A DNA stretch of 64,000 nucleotides. Source: Protopterus annectens (lineage: Eukaryota > Chordata > Ceratodontiformes > Protopteridae). The notes under the pieces were generated by a model. That model ran no database searches. It saw only the letters and a list, made by a program, of their open reading frames with translations, and was not told the DNA's origin. The DNA lies in contig NC_056733.1 of NCBI RefSeq assembly GCF_019279795.1, forward strand, positions 1,114,361,182 through 1,114,425,181, written 5' to 3'. This document shows positions 1 through 11,904 of this stretch, in pieces. Each line of letters begins with the position of its first letter. The first letter of the stretch is position 1. The position numbers and the translations under genes are program-made.

Positions 1-1520
1 ATTATTTGCACCAAATAGGTACAAAGATGTAGCACCTACATCTATAGTTACTGCACAAATAAGCACAGCGAACAAGACACAAGGTTACTGCCTGGGTTGC
101 ATGTGGACTGCAAGGTAGTGATAAAAGTTAAATCAGCTTAATAAGGTACGTACCATATCAATGTGCCTCGAAACTACATCATGTACTAAACTGCTCAGAC
201 TGTTTCAAAAATGCAGCAGATATTTTGCAATAGTTATGTAACTGTTTTTTGGAAATAATTTTCAGGAGGTCCATCCACCCTTAGTGCTTCCCACACCACA
301 TTTTCTGACTTTGTTGTCCATAGTTTGATACTTCACTTGGTGCTCTTCTTAGGACGTTGAATACAACATATGCATATCTTGCCCCTACCTAAAGAAATGT
401 CCTTATGGCTTGATTATTCTGATAAGGGCATTTTTCCTCCTTAAGCCATCTCCTACCATATGTGCAATGGTCCATGGCAGAGTGACCATTTCACTGTGTT
501 CTCTCCTACTTAATGTATCTACATGAGCTGAGGCCTGCAGTTATGGGGTCTGGCACTTTTATTGATTTATTTAATTTTGTGAACCTGGTTGGTGAACTGT
601 TCAAATGACTTTTTTCAGCCTTGACCTGGGCCAGAGGTAGCATACAGCACAATGAAACAGTGCTGAATAAAGAGGCAGTGTACTATACAATAAAGCAGTA
701 AAATATTTACACAAAACCTTTTCATTTTTGGAAACAAGTGGAATGACATGAAAAATATAATAAACCATGCCACGGAGGGATAATGATAAAACCCAGACTA
801 TAACCCAAGTGACCAATGTTCAATTTGTAGGTTGGACTTCTGAGATGCTGACAGGGAAGTTTTTACACTCCCATCTTGGGGTGGAGTGGGTGCACCTGGG
901 CTTACCTCACATCTAATCCATGGTGGAGATTGAAGATAAGCATGGAAGGTGCTAGCTTAAAGAGGAATAGGTGGGGGGCATTGTCTGAGTTGTCACGGAG
1001 GTGAAACGATACTCCACCACATCCCTCTTGTATGTCCACTGCTGGACATAAAATAAGAATGTGCAGGAGAGGAATGATAGGGCATAACAGAAAAAACAGC
1101 TCCTTGGCCAGCAATATGACTGTATTAGGAGCCACAATATCCTCACTGGCCTCAAGCATGAGTCAAAATGAGAGGCCCTGTGGCAGTTGATAATCAGTGA
1201 TGAAGAGAAAAATATATGTGAGTATCGGAGTAAACTGAAAATCCAGATAGTCAATCTGTGTACTGTTGACCTACATTGGTCAACATATGCAAATGATCAA
1301 CAACTGTGAGAGTTTGACAATCTCCAGGGTAGAGGGATACGCATATTCCCCCAGGGATTCTGCAAAATAGTATATATACTAACAGGGGGTTTTGGGGGTG
1401 CAACAGAGAAAAACCCCCTGCAAAAACACTTTTCTTTGCATGCTCTAAGCATTAGACTTGGAGCATATGTTGTATCGTGTGTGTCAACGTAACGTACATT
1501 AACATTTCCTTGGCTTATAA
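1..1520. other. No gene recognised; unassigned sequence
   Basis: No supportable gene or full element is visible here; the short open frames have no recognisable domains. At about 556-640 there is a decayed LINE/SINE-type 3' tail in minus orientation: a T-rich stretch followed by a 'tgaacctggttggtgaact' block and then 'gacttttttcagccttgacc'. It resembles the tails at 4362 and 49160. At about 1381-1430 a G-rich then C-rich pair (gggggttttggggg and ccccctgcaaaaa) resembles the inner core of the foldback elements described below, but no arms were found around it. Confidence 0.5.
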
Positions 1521-1863
1521 AGAACGCTGACAGCTCACAATGCCGACACCCATATGGCCGACGCCATATGGTCGACGTTCAGAATATCGACAATGAGGAA
1601 ACGCTATCTCCCAATAGTGCAGAATGGAAAAATTTCCATTCTTGCACTGTAGTGCGATCTCGGAGTTGGTATATTAAAGGTACGGGGGGAGTGAGGGGCA
1701 GAGCCCCCCATGGGGAGTGCAGGGGGGGCATAGCCCCCCTGCTAGCACAAAAAAGGAAATTGTATTTTCCTTTTTTGTGAAGTTCTGGCGCTGTCGATAT
1801 TGTGAGTGTCGACCATATGGCATTGGCCATATTGGTGATGGTGTTTTGGGCTGTCTGCGTTCT
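1521..1863. mobile_element. Foldback/MITE element E1, about 73-bp inverted arms
   Basis: The left arm (1521-1593) and the right arm (1790-1863) are inverted copies: 'ccatatggtcgac' and 'atatcgaca' in the left arm reappear reverse-complemented in the right. The outer part, 'agaacgctgacagc', is matched by 'gctgtctgcgttct'. Between the arms lies the core 'gtgcgatctcggagtt' at about 1651, then G-run/C-run blocks (ggggggagtgagg, gcagagcccccc, gcagggggggc). The same core occurs in E2, E3, E5 and E6. No coding capacity is visible, so this is a non-autonomous element. The right end abuts a (TA)n array. The exact ends are uncertain because the terminal GGTCTA of the other members is not seen here. Confidence 0.7.
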
Positions 1864-1872
1864 GTAGGTGAT

Positions 1873-2336
<464 letters not shown>

Positions 2337-2381
<45 letters not shown>
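2337..2381. repeat. (TA)n microsatellite
   Basis: A TA run directly abuts the GGTCT-type end of E2, matching the (TA)n on its other side. Confidence 0.97.
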
Positions 2382-2386
<5 letters not shown>

Positions 2387-2399
2387 GAAGATAAGTGTA

Positions 2400-3440
2400 T
2401 TTATATACATGGTAGGCTATTCTATTTTGGAAAAAAACTTGAAAGACTAAAGATAAAGAGGACAATGTCAGTAGACAGGGGTAAGGTGAAAGGAGGCTAA
2501 GTGTAACAGGGAAAAGGAAGTAAAAAGTTCCACTAATGATAAGGAAAAGGGCAGGAGTCTGAGAAGTACTCTGGGGGAGGATAAGGATGCAAGAGGGGTG
2601 GGGTGTAGAGATAAGTTAATGTAGAAATATGAGGAACAGGAAAAAAGAGAAGGAAGATGAAAGAGTTGACATACAGCTGTAGGATATCAGAAAAAAGAAC
2701 ACTGTATGTCAAAGATATAGACCGTGTGCTTAGGGGAAGAATGCAAAAATGATGCGTTACCTAGTTTATATTGTAGCTGATAAGTATATATGCTTTTGCA
2801 CAGCAACCTTATGATGGTGGCATTGATTAATGCCTTGCAGATGCTTCTTAAGTTTCTTCCTGAATGTCAGGAAATCTGCTTCTCCTCCAAGATCCCAAGG
2901 GGAAATCATTCATGTCTGCAGGAATAAGCTTACTGAATCCTTTTTCATTAATTGCTTTCTTGAAGTGGGGTCTTTAGAGAGTGGTCCTGCTTTCATAGAA
3001 GTGACATAGGTTATAAATAGAGAATTTAGAAGGGGGCAGTACTTGCAGCTGATGAGTTTAAAGGTAAAACTTGATAGAAAGGTGGTGTGGCTAGTTGTGA
3101 CAATGACCAGTTAGATTTTGGTGGTGAAGTACATTGATATGCATTGAAAGGAGATAGAATAATGAAGCAGCATATTTTATTTATAATTGTTTGTAGTAGG
3201 TTAGTGCTGTATGCTAAGTTAAGAGCCATAAAAGGTAGCCCATGCTCTAATTTTACGATGAACACACCTTTACTAGTGACAATTTTGCTTCAGATGTAAG
3301 ATGGTTAAAAATTGATTAACAGGATATTAACTGATCTAATACTTCTAACACTGGTATGAATTTGCTGGAAGAAATTTGGTGAGGCATTAAGAAGAAGGCC
3401 TAGGTAACAGTAGGAGGTTAACTTGGGATATGTAGTTTGA
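2400..3440 (-). mobile_element. Decayed L2/CR1-like LINE, RT C-terminus and 3'UTR
   Basis: The plus strand is strongly purine-rich at 2410-2690, which matches the pyrimidine-rich 3'UTR of the LINE at 17736-19710 read in the opposite sense. On the minus strand, around 2830-2900, a short stretch reads like the C-terminal end of such LINE proteins (DLGGEADFLTFRKKLKKHL), comparable to the end of the copy at 16708-17431. No intact frame remains. The copy is probably continuous with the RT fragment at 3800-4361 and was split by the plus-strand tail at 3490-3793. Confidence 0.5.
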
Positions 3441-3489
3441 GTATGTGTAAAATATACAGAAAGCATTACAGCAGATTTTTACAACCCTT

Positions 3490-3793
3490 CAGAAAGTATT
3501 TCACTCATATGATCATCTCTGTTGTATATAGTCTTACAAAAATTTGCTACTCAATCTCCTGCATAACTATGTATGACTTAAAACTAATACTTTGTATATA
3601 TTAGAATAGTCTCAACTTAATGTTTTTCTAATATGTTGTAACTATACACTGTACTGTCAATGCTGTATTGTATGATTTTGTGGAGCTTTTCTCCCCAGGC
3701 CTCCACTGACAAAGGACACATGTGCAGATGGACTTTCCCGGTTAACAAATGTAAAATAAATAAAATAAAATAAATAAATAAATAAATAGAAGG
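3490..3793 (+). mobile_element. LINE 3' end with AAATA tail
   Basis: The segment ends with 'gcttttctccccaggcct', 'ccactgacaaagg' and 'cccggttaacaaatg', then an (AAATA)n tail. The same 3' architecture ends the nested LINE at 19625-19710. It is a 5'-truncated insertion with 3'UTR only and no coding sequence, inserted between two minus-strand LINE pieces. Confidence 0.7.
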
Positions 3794-3799
3794 AGGGTA

Positions 3800-4361
3800 A
3801 TCTGAGTGAAATAAGTACAGATAGCTTAAAAGCTCTTCCGTAAAGTGATTTCTTTAACAGATGGAGTCAATTCATTGAGGAGAATGTCATCTGCATACAA
3901 AACAAGGGTGTTATAAGGATTACATGTGTTGTTCTGATTTATAAATAGTAACAAGAGTATAAGACATAGGACAGATCCTTGAGGGACCCCAGAAGAAAAA
4001 GCGCCAAAGGTGGACAGCTGGTCAATGTTAAGAATGTAGAAGGGCTTGTTGCTGAGATAGCTGTGTAGCCAGAAAATGCCTTCCATGCTGAACTATACGT
4101 TATGTAGCTTTTGTAAGAGAAGTGGGTGGTTAAGCTCCTCAAAGCTCATAAATACACTTGTACAAAGAAGGTCATCTTCCCTGCTTGTATGAATGTGTGT
4201 TTGTTGTGACCAGTATGGAAGCCATGTTGAGGCTGTGTTATAAGTCCATATTTATTGAGGTGATCCATAATTTGCTTATAGGTATATTTTTCAATGATTT
4301 TAGTGACTGGGCAGAGGATGGACACTACTCTGTAGTCACGTAGGCTATTGGGAGAGTAATT
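3800..4361 (-). pseudogene. LINE reverse transcriptase fragment (L2/CR1-like)
   Basis: The minus strand (frame 4086-3826) contains GVPQGSVL and LVLYADDILL, the RT motifs around the catalytic aspartates. Upstream on the same strand is QPQHGFHTGHN, matching the usual QHGF block. The neighbouring frame 4142-3939 overlaps it, showing at least one frameshift. It lacks an endonuclease domain and is a dead fragment. Clade assignment rests on motif style and on the tails nearby. Confidence 0.75.
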
Positions 4362-4450
4362 ATTTTTTATTTTATTATATTTATTTATTCTTTGTTAACC
4401 AGGCAGTCTCACTAGGCTAGTAGCCTCTTTTCAAGGTAAACCCAGGGTGG
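4362..4450 (-). mobile_element. LINE/SINE 3' tail fragment
   Basis: A T-rich stretch followed by 'tttgttaaccaggcagtct' and 'cctcttttcaagg' is the reverse-oriented 3' tail type also seen at 49160-49255 and, more decayed, at 556-640. It is inserted at the boundary between the L2-like RT fragment and the Tx1-like LINE. Confidence 0.55.
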
Positions 4451-5372
4451 CATTTATACTACTAGGGAAAATTTTGCCAGGGCATCCGAGAACTTCCCCA
4501 ACTCTTCAGACCTGCTAGATGGTGCTGGAGGGCTCCTACAGCAACAAGGAAAAGGCCTAAGTGAAAAAGCATCATGATGGTGCAGGAGATAGAAGCTGTG
4601 GAAGTGGAAGGTGACAATAAGGAAAAAAATGTTCAGTATGGAGCTTCAGAATGTAAACTATGATTCTGTGTGGTGGATGTTACAAATGAGCAGTGTTTAG
4701 CTGTCTCCGTGGAGAAGAAAGTAAGTGAGTCTGTTGAAGTAGTACAGATAACAGAACTGGCGTCAGGAGGGTTTGCAGATGATGCCCTATTAAAAATAAT
4801 CAAGCAGAATGATCCAGGTGACAGTTCTGCTGTTTCATGGGTGAAATGGTAGTTAACTTTTTTTGAAAGTGCTGAGGATGGTAATGTGGAAAAGGAACCA
4901 GGTGATTTGACAGCAGAAAATGCACCAGTTAAAACGTATGCAGCAGTGACAGCAGGCAAAAAAAGGAGAGCAGGAAAAACTGTTTTTAAAAAAGAGAAGA
5001 CCAGTTGTGATAAAAGAACAAAAAATATATAGTACAATTTGGTAACTGTTCTGGGTTTGAAATCTCAAGAAATTTGATCTTTATACATACTGGGGCAGTG
5101 ACTTCTTGTGACAACATTTGAAACTGATGGATTGATGATGAGATATTGGGAACTGTGTAACAAAAAGAAAGACACTTATCTCTGGAACAATTATTAGTTT
5201 TCTAGCAGTAACTTAAAGTTTAAAAAAAGGTCACATTACAGAACTGATGAACTGGAAGAAGATAAATACATGTAGGGTCTAAGTGAAACTGTTGGTAATA
5301 TTGTAAAAGTTAGAGATGACAGAAACTTATTGAATGGAGGGTGGAAGCTGTTTCGAAATGTGAAAAAAAAAC

Positions 5373-5618
5373 ATGATGAAGCACTTGCACTTGCTAAGTA
5401 TTATTTTTGTGACTGGTCATAGAGGGACATTAAAATACTTTGGCCAACTTAAATTATGTTTCTTTTGTGGGGACATTTCTCATTTAATTAATGATTGTGA
5501 CAAGGTACAATGTAACCAGTGTGGGGAGAAAGGACATACAGCAAGGTATCTGCCTGAATGCAGGTTGCGTAAAAACGGGACACTTTTGAATGGATTGTCA
5601 AGAGCAAACAGTAAATAA
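5373..5618 (+). pseudogene. LINE ORF1 C-terminus with two CCHC zinc knuckles
   Basis: The frame reads CFFCGDISHLINDC then CNQCGEKGHTARYLPEC. The first is a C-x2-C-x4-H-x4-C knuckle; the second has the same opening spacing. Such knuckles bind RNA in the ORF1/gag-like protein of Tx1-type LINEs. The upstream region 4640-5040, in broken frames, contains KTYAAVTAGKKRRAGK, a basic segment consistent with the rest of ORF1. The short open frame is what remains of a longer ORF1 broken by stops. Confidence 0.72.
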
Positions 5619-5794
5619 AGGAAAAGAAGGCGAAAGGGAAGAAAATATATATGAGGCAGGACAAAACGATGGTGGAGAGTGCAGTTGAAGAAGAAATTGT
5701 AGAAGAAAAAAAATTATGGAGGAGATAGAGAGTGCATGCAGGATGTGAGATCAGGAGAAGGGGTAAGTACTGATATTTTTTGAAGTTTTAGCCA

Positions 5795-6430
5795 GTGAAA
5801 AATCTGATTCTGAGGATCAAGGAGTACTTGTACATAGACCTAGGAAAAATATTTAATTGGGGAAAGAATAAAAATAATAAAACAAAAAATATAAAAAATA
5901 TTTCCCTAAACTTAAAAAGAAGGAAAAGCAATAATTTTCGAGTGCTTTCAGTAAATGTGAACAGTATTATTAGTACTGTACGAAGGGTAGGGATACTGGA
6001 ATGGTGTTCTGAATGTGATGTGGGTGTTATTCAGATAGCGGATGTAAGATTCCTGACAAGTGAAGAAAGACTGCAAACATCTGAATTGTGGGGTGGAAAT
6101 ATAATATGGAACCTAGAAGTAAACATTGTTCTAGAGTGGCTGTGTTATGCAAAAAAAAATGTGAAAATACTAGATGTAATGTTGGTAAGGCTGGGAAGGT
6201 CAACTGTTGGGGATGTGAAGTGGCGAGAATATGCTTATATAAGTATAGCATTACATCAATGGTCATATAGAAGGGAGTCACTGGGATCCGAACTTGATTA
6301 TTTTGTATTATCAAAAGGTATAGGGGTAGTAGATGGTGATAGAATTGTGATGGGTCTTTCAGAACATTTTGTAATATGGGTGGAGGTTATGGAAGAAATG
6401 CAGTATGTCAAAATAGGAAAGAGAATTTAA
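5795..6430 (+). pseudogene. LINE ORF2 endonuclease domain (AP-endonuclease type)
   Basis: An open stretch of 211 codons starts 177 bp after the ORF1 frame ends. FRVLSVNVNSI at residues about 48-58 corresponds to the N-terminal strand with Asn of exonuclease-endonuclease-phosphatase enzymes, and SELDYFVLSKGI with the later SEHF corresponds to the D-x-x-L and S-[ED]-H motifs near the end. The catalytic Glu region (expected 'QE') reads IQIADV and is not conserved. The domain nicks target DNA in LINE retrotransposition. This copy is degraded. Confidence 0.65.
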
Positions 6431-6630
6431 ATCATAAATGAGAAATTATGGAATGAAGTTGGAAAGTGGGAAGTATTGCAGTTATGGAAGGATCATATAA
6501 CCATGAAGGACTTCTATGAAAACTGGTATGAATAGTGGACTGAATTTAAAAAGATGTGTGGAAAGTGTTTTTTTTTCCCCAATGGCAGGATAATGTAAGA
6601 AAGGAAGAGAAAGTGAAGTATGGAAAAATA

Positions 6631-7030
6631 TATAGACGTACTAGAGTATTTAGAGAACAATACAATAGAGTGTTATGATATATGGACGTACTAGAGTATT
6701 TAGAGAACAATACAATAGAGTGTTATGATATATAGACGTACTAGAGTATTTAGAGAACAATACAATAGAGTGTTATGATATATAGACGTACTAGAGTATT
6801 TAGAGAACAATACAATAGAGTGTTATGATATATAGACGTACTAGAGTATTTACAGAACAATACAATAGAGTGTTATGATATATAGACATACTAGAGTATT
6901 TAGAGAACAATACAATAGAGTGTTATGATATATAGACGTACTAGAGTATTTAGAGAACAATACAATAGAGTGTTATGATATACAGACGTACTAGAGTATT
7001 TAGAGAACAATACAATAGAGTGTTATGATA
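6631..7030 (+). repeat. 50-bp tandem repeat, 8 copies, inside the LINE EN-RT linker
   Basis: Eight near-identical 50-bp units begin at 6631, 6681, 6731, 6781, 6831, 6881, 6931 and 6981. Each starts 'tatagacgtactagagtatt' and ends 'tgttatgata'. Only single substitutions separate them (tatgg at 6681, 'ttacag' in the unit at 6831, 'gacata' in the unit at 6881, tacag at 6981). The segment lies between the endonuclease and RT domains of the Tx1-like LINE. Because 50 is not divisible by 3, the expansion breaks the reading frame and must have arisen in a dead or dying copy. Confidence 0.97.
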
Positions 7031-7315
7031 TGGAAAAAGAAATCCATAAAATAAATTGAGAAAAAATAAGGCATTACTGTTTAGGAGATATTATTTAAAA
7101 GGAAGGAGGTATCCGCATGTTTGTGTAAAATAGTAAAGAATGATATTAGTATAATGAGGGAAATGAAAATGTAAAAGGTAAGGTAAAAAGAACATGTCAG
7201 CAAATTATGATAATTGTAGTACGGTATGTGGAAAATATGTACAGGAATAAAAGGAAGGAAAACAAGAGATAATGGAAAGTAAAAAAAACTTCCAGAATGA
7301 GATAGGGAAGAATTT

Positions 7316-8608
7316 GAAAAAGAAATTATTGTTAGTGAATTGGATGAAGTAGTTAGGAAAGTAAATGTTGATTCAGTATCAGGCCTATATGGTATAGTCT
7401 ATGGAATGTATAACAAATTAAAGAGACTGTTTTGGAAATGCAATGAATGAATGGTTAAAGGAAGGATTTGTTTCTGAAGAGGTATGTAGTGGGATATTAA
7501 AATTTTTATGAAAGAAACATGAGAAGACTGAAATAAAACACTGGAGACCCATCACACTAAATAGCACAGATTATAACTTTTCATGAGAATAATACAGAAG
7601 AGAATGGAAGGAAGGCTGAGGGACATTATGGAAGAAAGTCTATATGGCATAATAGGGAAGGGATATAAAGAATTGTTAGTTGTGAAGGAAATTGTTAATG
7701 ATATTATAAGTAAGAGTGAGCATGTGAAACTTATGGTAAGTGACAGTAGCAAGGCATTTAATACAGTAGGGCATGACGATTTGTGGGATGTTATGGAGAA
7801 GTATGGAATATGTAATAGAATTAGGAGGTGCAAGTGTTAAGGACTGGGTGGCTGATTAAGAAATATGCATGAAGTGTGGTATATAAGGCAAACATGTCCT
7901 ATCAGTGGAATATTGTTTGCATTGGTAATGAATGTGATAATGAATGAAGTAGCTTATAAAATGAAGAATGGTGGATATGTGATACAAAAAGGTTGTAATT
8001 CCAGTAGTTCTGACACGTGCAATTGATATAGTTTTAGTTGCTTAAAATAAAATATGGATGAGAGAAGTGTTACTTTGTCTGAATGGATGTTTAAAGGAAA
8101 TGGGAAAGACCTTGAATAAAGATAAAAGTAAGGGTTTGGGTAATAATGGTGAAAATGGGGGGGTATTTTCCAATGTATAAAGTATCTTTGCTAGGGATAA
8201 CATTTGGGAAAAATGATGCAATTATGATGCAATGGGAGGGTTTGATAAAAGAAATGAAAGAAATGTGTCTTCTGTGAAGGACATATAGAGTAGCACTGAG
8301 GGAAAATGTTTATCTGGTGAATTCTGCATTAATGGGGAAAAATAGCATACATGTCAAATGTTTATTTGAACCCAGAAAAATATGAGATTAAGCAATTGGT
8401 GTTTTCTTCAATATGGAGTTCAAGATTAAATCCAGTGAAGAGAGGTGTGCTGTATATGACTGAAGATGAAGGGGGATTGGGGTTACTAAATCCGGTTGTT
8501 TATTCTGCTTCTTTAAACTTGTATAGGATATCAAAGTGGGTAAAAGAAGAGACTGGGAAATTAATGGCGAGAATGTTTAAATCTAAGTACAAAATTTCTG
8601 GGAAATGA
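7316..8608 (+). pseudogene. LINE reverse transcriptase and post-RT region
   Basis: The pieces lie in several frames. The frame 7583-7840 contains RIIQKRMEGRL and DSSKAFNTVGHDDLWDVM, which matches the D-x-x-KAF-D-x-V-x-H block of LINE RTs. The frame 8351-8608 contains RGVLYMTEDEGGLGLLNP, the conserved post-RT block of L1/Tx1 proteins (P-x-x-x-GGLGL). The YADD-type catalytic box is not recognisable in the intervening broken stretch. Stops and frameshifts separate the parts, so no active polymerase is encoded. Confidence 0.68.
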
Positions 8609-8789
8609 TGAGAATAACAAAAAGAGAAAAAGAATATGTAAATGAAGAAAGTAAAATTTATCAAGGAAAAAATACTAACATGGAAAATAAAAATTGATGC
8701 TACAGAGAAAGATAGAAGGATGTGGTATAATAAAGTTACGAAACAATATTATTATATAAATCCTCAGAAAATTTCCAAGAGGAACAATT

Positions 8790-9030
8790 AAAGCCATTAA
8801 ATTAAGGAAAAAGTGATATACAAAGGCAGTAGAGAGTCAGGATTTCCTATGGGGAGTAGTAACAAATACGTTACAAGTAAAGGTAAATATACCATTGATA
8901 AAGAAAGGTGAAAGAGTGTGTTCATTTTGTGGGGAGGAAGAGACAACAGAGCATTTTTAATGTAAAACAGCGGTGAAACTCTGGAAAAAGTTGTGTGAAG
9001 AAACGTTTTTGTGAATATTAATGACATAAT
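8790..9030 (+). pseudogene. LINE ORF2 C-terminal Cys/His motif
   Basis: The translation near 8905-9000 reads IPLIKKGERVCSFCGEEET, then TEHF, a stop, then CKTAVKLWKKLC. This is the C-x2-C ... H ... C-x(n)-W arrangement at the C-terminus of Tx1/L1-type ORF2 proteins. One stop codon (taa) interrupts the motif. It supports the clade assignment of the whole element. Confidence 0.6.
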
Positions 9031-9345
9031 ATAGATATGAATATGATTATGTATGGATATTATAAAAAAAAGAATAAAGAATATGTGAGAAGGGTAGATA
9101 ATAATTTATTTTATGTAATGTGGGCTATTTGTAATGAAAGACTGAATGAAACTTTGGTCAATGGTAAGTGGATTTTGGCAGAAATATTGTGAGAAAATAA
9201 ATTATGGTTGTGGAAGAAAAGTGGGGGTCAGTTATGGAAGCATAACAATGAGGGTGTTATAAGAAAAATGATAAATAGAAAAAATATAGAAATGTGTCTA
9301 TATGTGCCTGTAAATATGTAAGGTTTGCAAATATGTAACTAAAGT

Positions 9346-9590
9346 GCCATGGGATCTTGTAGATTAATCTGCGCTATCATCAACTCACGCAGATGGGACT
9401 TCAGTTTAATGTTTTATTTGAAGGATGATACACTCAGGAGTGCAGCACTCCCTCTTAAGCTAGACTACAGTGTCAGCAACTGATCTACCTGTTGCAGAAA
9501 TAGAACCCACAGCCTTCTGTACTGAAGACAAATATGCTACCTGTGGAGCCACTGGCACTGGCTGGAGGTGTTTTTTGTAATGTGACTGTA
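9346..9590 (-). mobile_element. tRNA-derived SINE
   Basis: Read on the minus strand from about 9585, 'gtggctccacaggtagc' (A-box-like) is followed by 'gctgtgggttctattt' (B-box-like), a spacer, and a body that includes 'acattaaactgaagtccc' and 'gatcccatggcac'. That body resembles a block widely shared by fish SINEs. The insertion lies directly beyond the 3' end of the Tx1-like LINE. No clear target duplication was found. Confidence 0.62.
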
Positions 9591-11040
9591 GGTGAATAAA
9601 TTGTAGTGAACAATGCGCCTACTTACTGAATCATTGCATATTTGTTTGAAAAGTTTGATTTAATGGTTCAGGTGTTTATGTACATCTCTATCTACCTACC
9701 TATCTATCATGGCAAGCCCTAGAGGTATTGGCAGTGTGTTAAAGACTATAAAAATCTTCCCTAAGAGAAATTAGAGTAAGCCATCGGTCATGTCATCTTT
9801 CTTCTTCTCTCACAACAGGTTACCTTTCTGCTCCTGGTTTGCACATGACATCTCTTAGGAGTTCTTAGGATTTATTTAAAGTTTATCTTGCTTTGCTTGG
9901 CATGTAATTGCCCACATTTCTGTTTGCCGATGCATGGTGTTTTGAGATATAATTGTGTTATTGATCACTTCATAATGTAACAATGTGTTTATCCTTGAAA
10001 TGTATGTATTTTGTGTGCTCTGGGAGCAAGGGGTAGCAGAGAATGACAGATTATGTTTCTTACTTCATTTCACTAAATTTACCATTTGCAGTAACCTCAA
10101 ACTGAAAATATATCAGGGGTGTGGGGGCAGGACAAAGCCTCCCATATTGGGGGTACAGAGGAACTTGGCCCCCTGCAACAATGCTTATTTAATATTTTGT
10201 TATATCTGAGAAAGTACCTGTCTTCCTTGAATACAAATTATAGAGCATTTAATTCATGGAAAAATGTCATCATGAAGAATAATCTGTTGTATTGAGTTTG
10301 TGCATTTTAAAAGTAGACCTGCTTCCTCTGAAATGATCTAGCCAGCAGCTAGTAAAATAAATGGCATGCCAGATCAGTTCATCAGCATGAGAATAACAAT
10401 GACTCCACAAAATGAAACAGTTAATGGGTGGAAACTATTTTTATTCAGGAATATATTTTTTAATGTTTATTTATTTGTTCATTCATTTAGACAATTTATA
10501 TAAACTGCATACATTTCACATCTATAGATGTGCTTCCTCTGAAGTGAGACACCAAGTTCCTTGTAAAACAGGTGAAGTATCAAACAAGCTGGTCACGATG
10601 ATAAAAAAATGAATCAAACTATGAAAGTAGGCAAAGTCATTGGGTTGGATGGAAGTTCTCCTCTTCTTTTGAATAAGGGTGGTATTCTTAGTCTGGGACT
10701 TCACAGCTACCTAGCGGTTATCGGCCATGAGTGCCACTCCGCATATATGCAAATAAGCTAAGTGCAGGTTATTTGCTCTGAATAAAGAAGAGTTTTGAAA
10801 AATATGCCTTCTGATCGTAAAAGCATAAAGTACCTAAAATTAAGCGTTAACTGTATTCAAAGTATTACATGAAAGCTGTAGCCTTCGTATAACTTTGTAT
10901 GAATCAAGATATTGCAGATGGATGCGGCTATGCACTGTCATGCCTGAAATACCTAAGGCAAGCTGCAGAATGTGCAGCTTTTATTATTAATATTTAAAAA
11001 AATAAAGGGATATTAAATGTTTTATACAGGGGTAACCTGT
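9591..11040. other. No gene recognised; one foldback-core remnant
   Basis: No supportable gene is present. At about 10115-10190 the blocks 'ggggtgtgggggcagg' and 'ttggccccctgcaaca' resemble the G-run/C-run inner part of the foldback family, but no inverted arms were recognised, so this is probably a fragment. The rest is AT-rich and unassigned. Confidence 0.4.
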
Positions 11041-11904
11041 GTGGCACCCTGTTGATTACTTTAAACAATAGAAATGAGGAGGTAGGAAAATTGAAAAAGG
11101 GGAGACACAACAAAGTGTGAGACACGGCAAGAACACATCAAGACAGTTGTGCTGGAGGAGGTGGAAGAAGGGGGACTGTGTTGTAAGAGGTGGTATACAC
11201 ACCCTTATTTTTTCAAATACTTTTTATATAAGAGGGTAGTGTAGGTGGGAAAGTGCTAAGAGGGTGTAGGATAAAGGATAAGAAAGAAGGCGTGATGAGG
11301 AGCGCCATCAGCAGGAGTTCCCAGTCCAGACAACCTCACACGTTTCCACCTCCACATGGTGGTGCAGTGGAAGAACTTGATATTGAGGGGGTAGGAGCCT
11401 GTGATGGTGTGGTGCTTGGTACCAAATGAGACAGCATGTCATGAACACACTAAAAAAACTTTGACTGGTTAAATCATATGTCCATGACCTGTTCCAACAC
11501 ATCCTGAACCTAGTCCCATTTAGTGAGGCTTGCCAGGATGCCACATGTCAGGGTGCCTGCAGGATCAGTGCCACCACCCTGACCCATGGAGCTTGTCCCT
11601 AGATGGGAAGAGAATGAGCATTCCCTAACCTGGGAGGCATGTGTCTCAGCTGCTCCTGAACAATATGGATCTGGAAAAAATGAACATAAATGGGAAAGAA
11701 AGAAAATAAAAAAAAAAAGAAAAAGAGATGTATAATTAAATAAGAAAAACAGAGAAAGAAGGGGAGACACAAAACAGAAAATAAACATAATAAATTCACA
11801 CATCATGTTGTACAGCATTCAGTTTCTTACCTTAAAACATTTTTAGCTATATAAATCTACTCAATAACAAATGGGGGGGGGGTTAAAGTAAAACAAAATG
11901 CATG
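11041..11904. other. Unassigned region
   Basis: Composition changes here: a purine-rich stretch at 11060-11300 and a GC-richer stretch at 11320-11680. Minus-strand frames (11544-11308, 11818-11510) have no domain I recognise. A link to the Harbinger element 3 kb downstream, for example its second SANT/Myb-like protein, was considered but no diagnostic motif is visible. Confidence 0.3.

Larger units (their letters stand above)
4451..9345 (+). mobile_element. Degenerate Tx1/L1-like non-LTR retrotransposon
   Basis: In order, the remnants are: an ORF1-like basic region (4640-5040), CCHC knuckles (5373-5618), an apurinic-type endonuclease (5795-6430), a tandem-repeat-expanded linker (6631-7030), reverse transcriptase (about 7316-8300), a post-RT region with EGGLGLLNP (8351-8608) and a C-terminal Cys/His motif (about 8925-8990). 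This order (zinc-knuckle ORF1, EN, RT, C-terminal CCHC) fits the Tx1/L1 group. Many stops and frameshifts make it non-functional. The region is A-rich on the sense strand, as L1-type elements often are. The limits are approximate, and no target-site duplication could be identified. Confidence 0.7.

Noticed and set aside
4670-5037. Host gene from frames on both strands
   Set aside because: The position and basic composition on the plus strand fit a degraded LINE ORF1; the minus-strand frame is its shadow.
11308-11818. Second (SANT/Myb-like) Harbinger gene
   Set aside because: No diagnostic motif in either frame and more than 3 kb from the transposase remnant.
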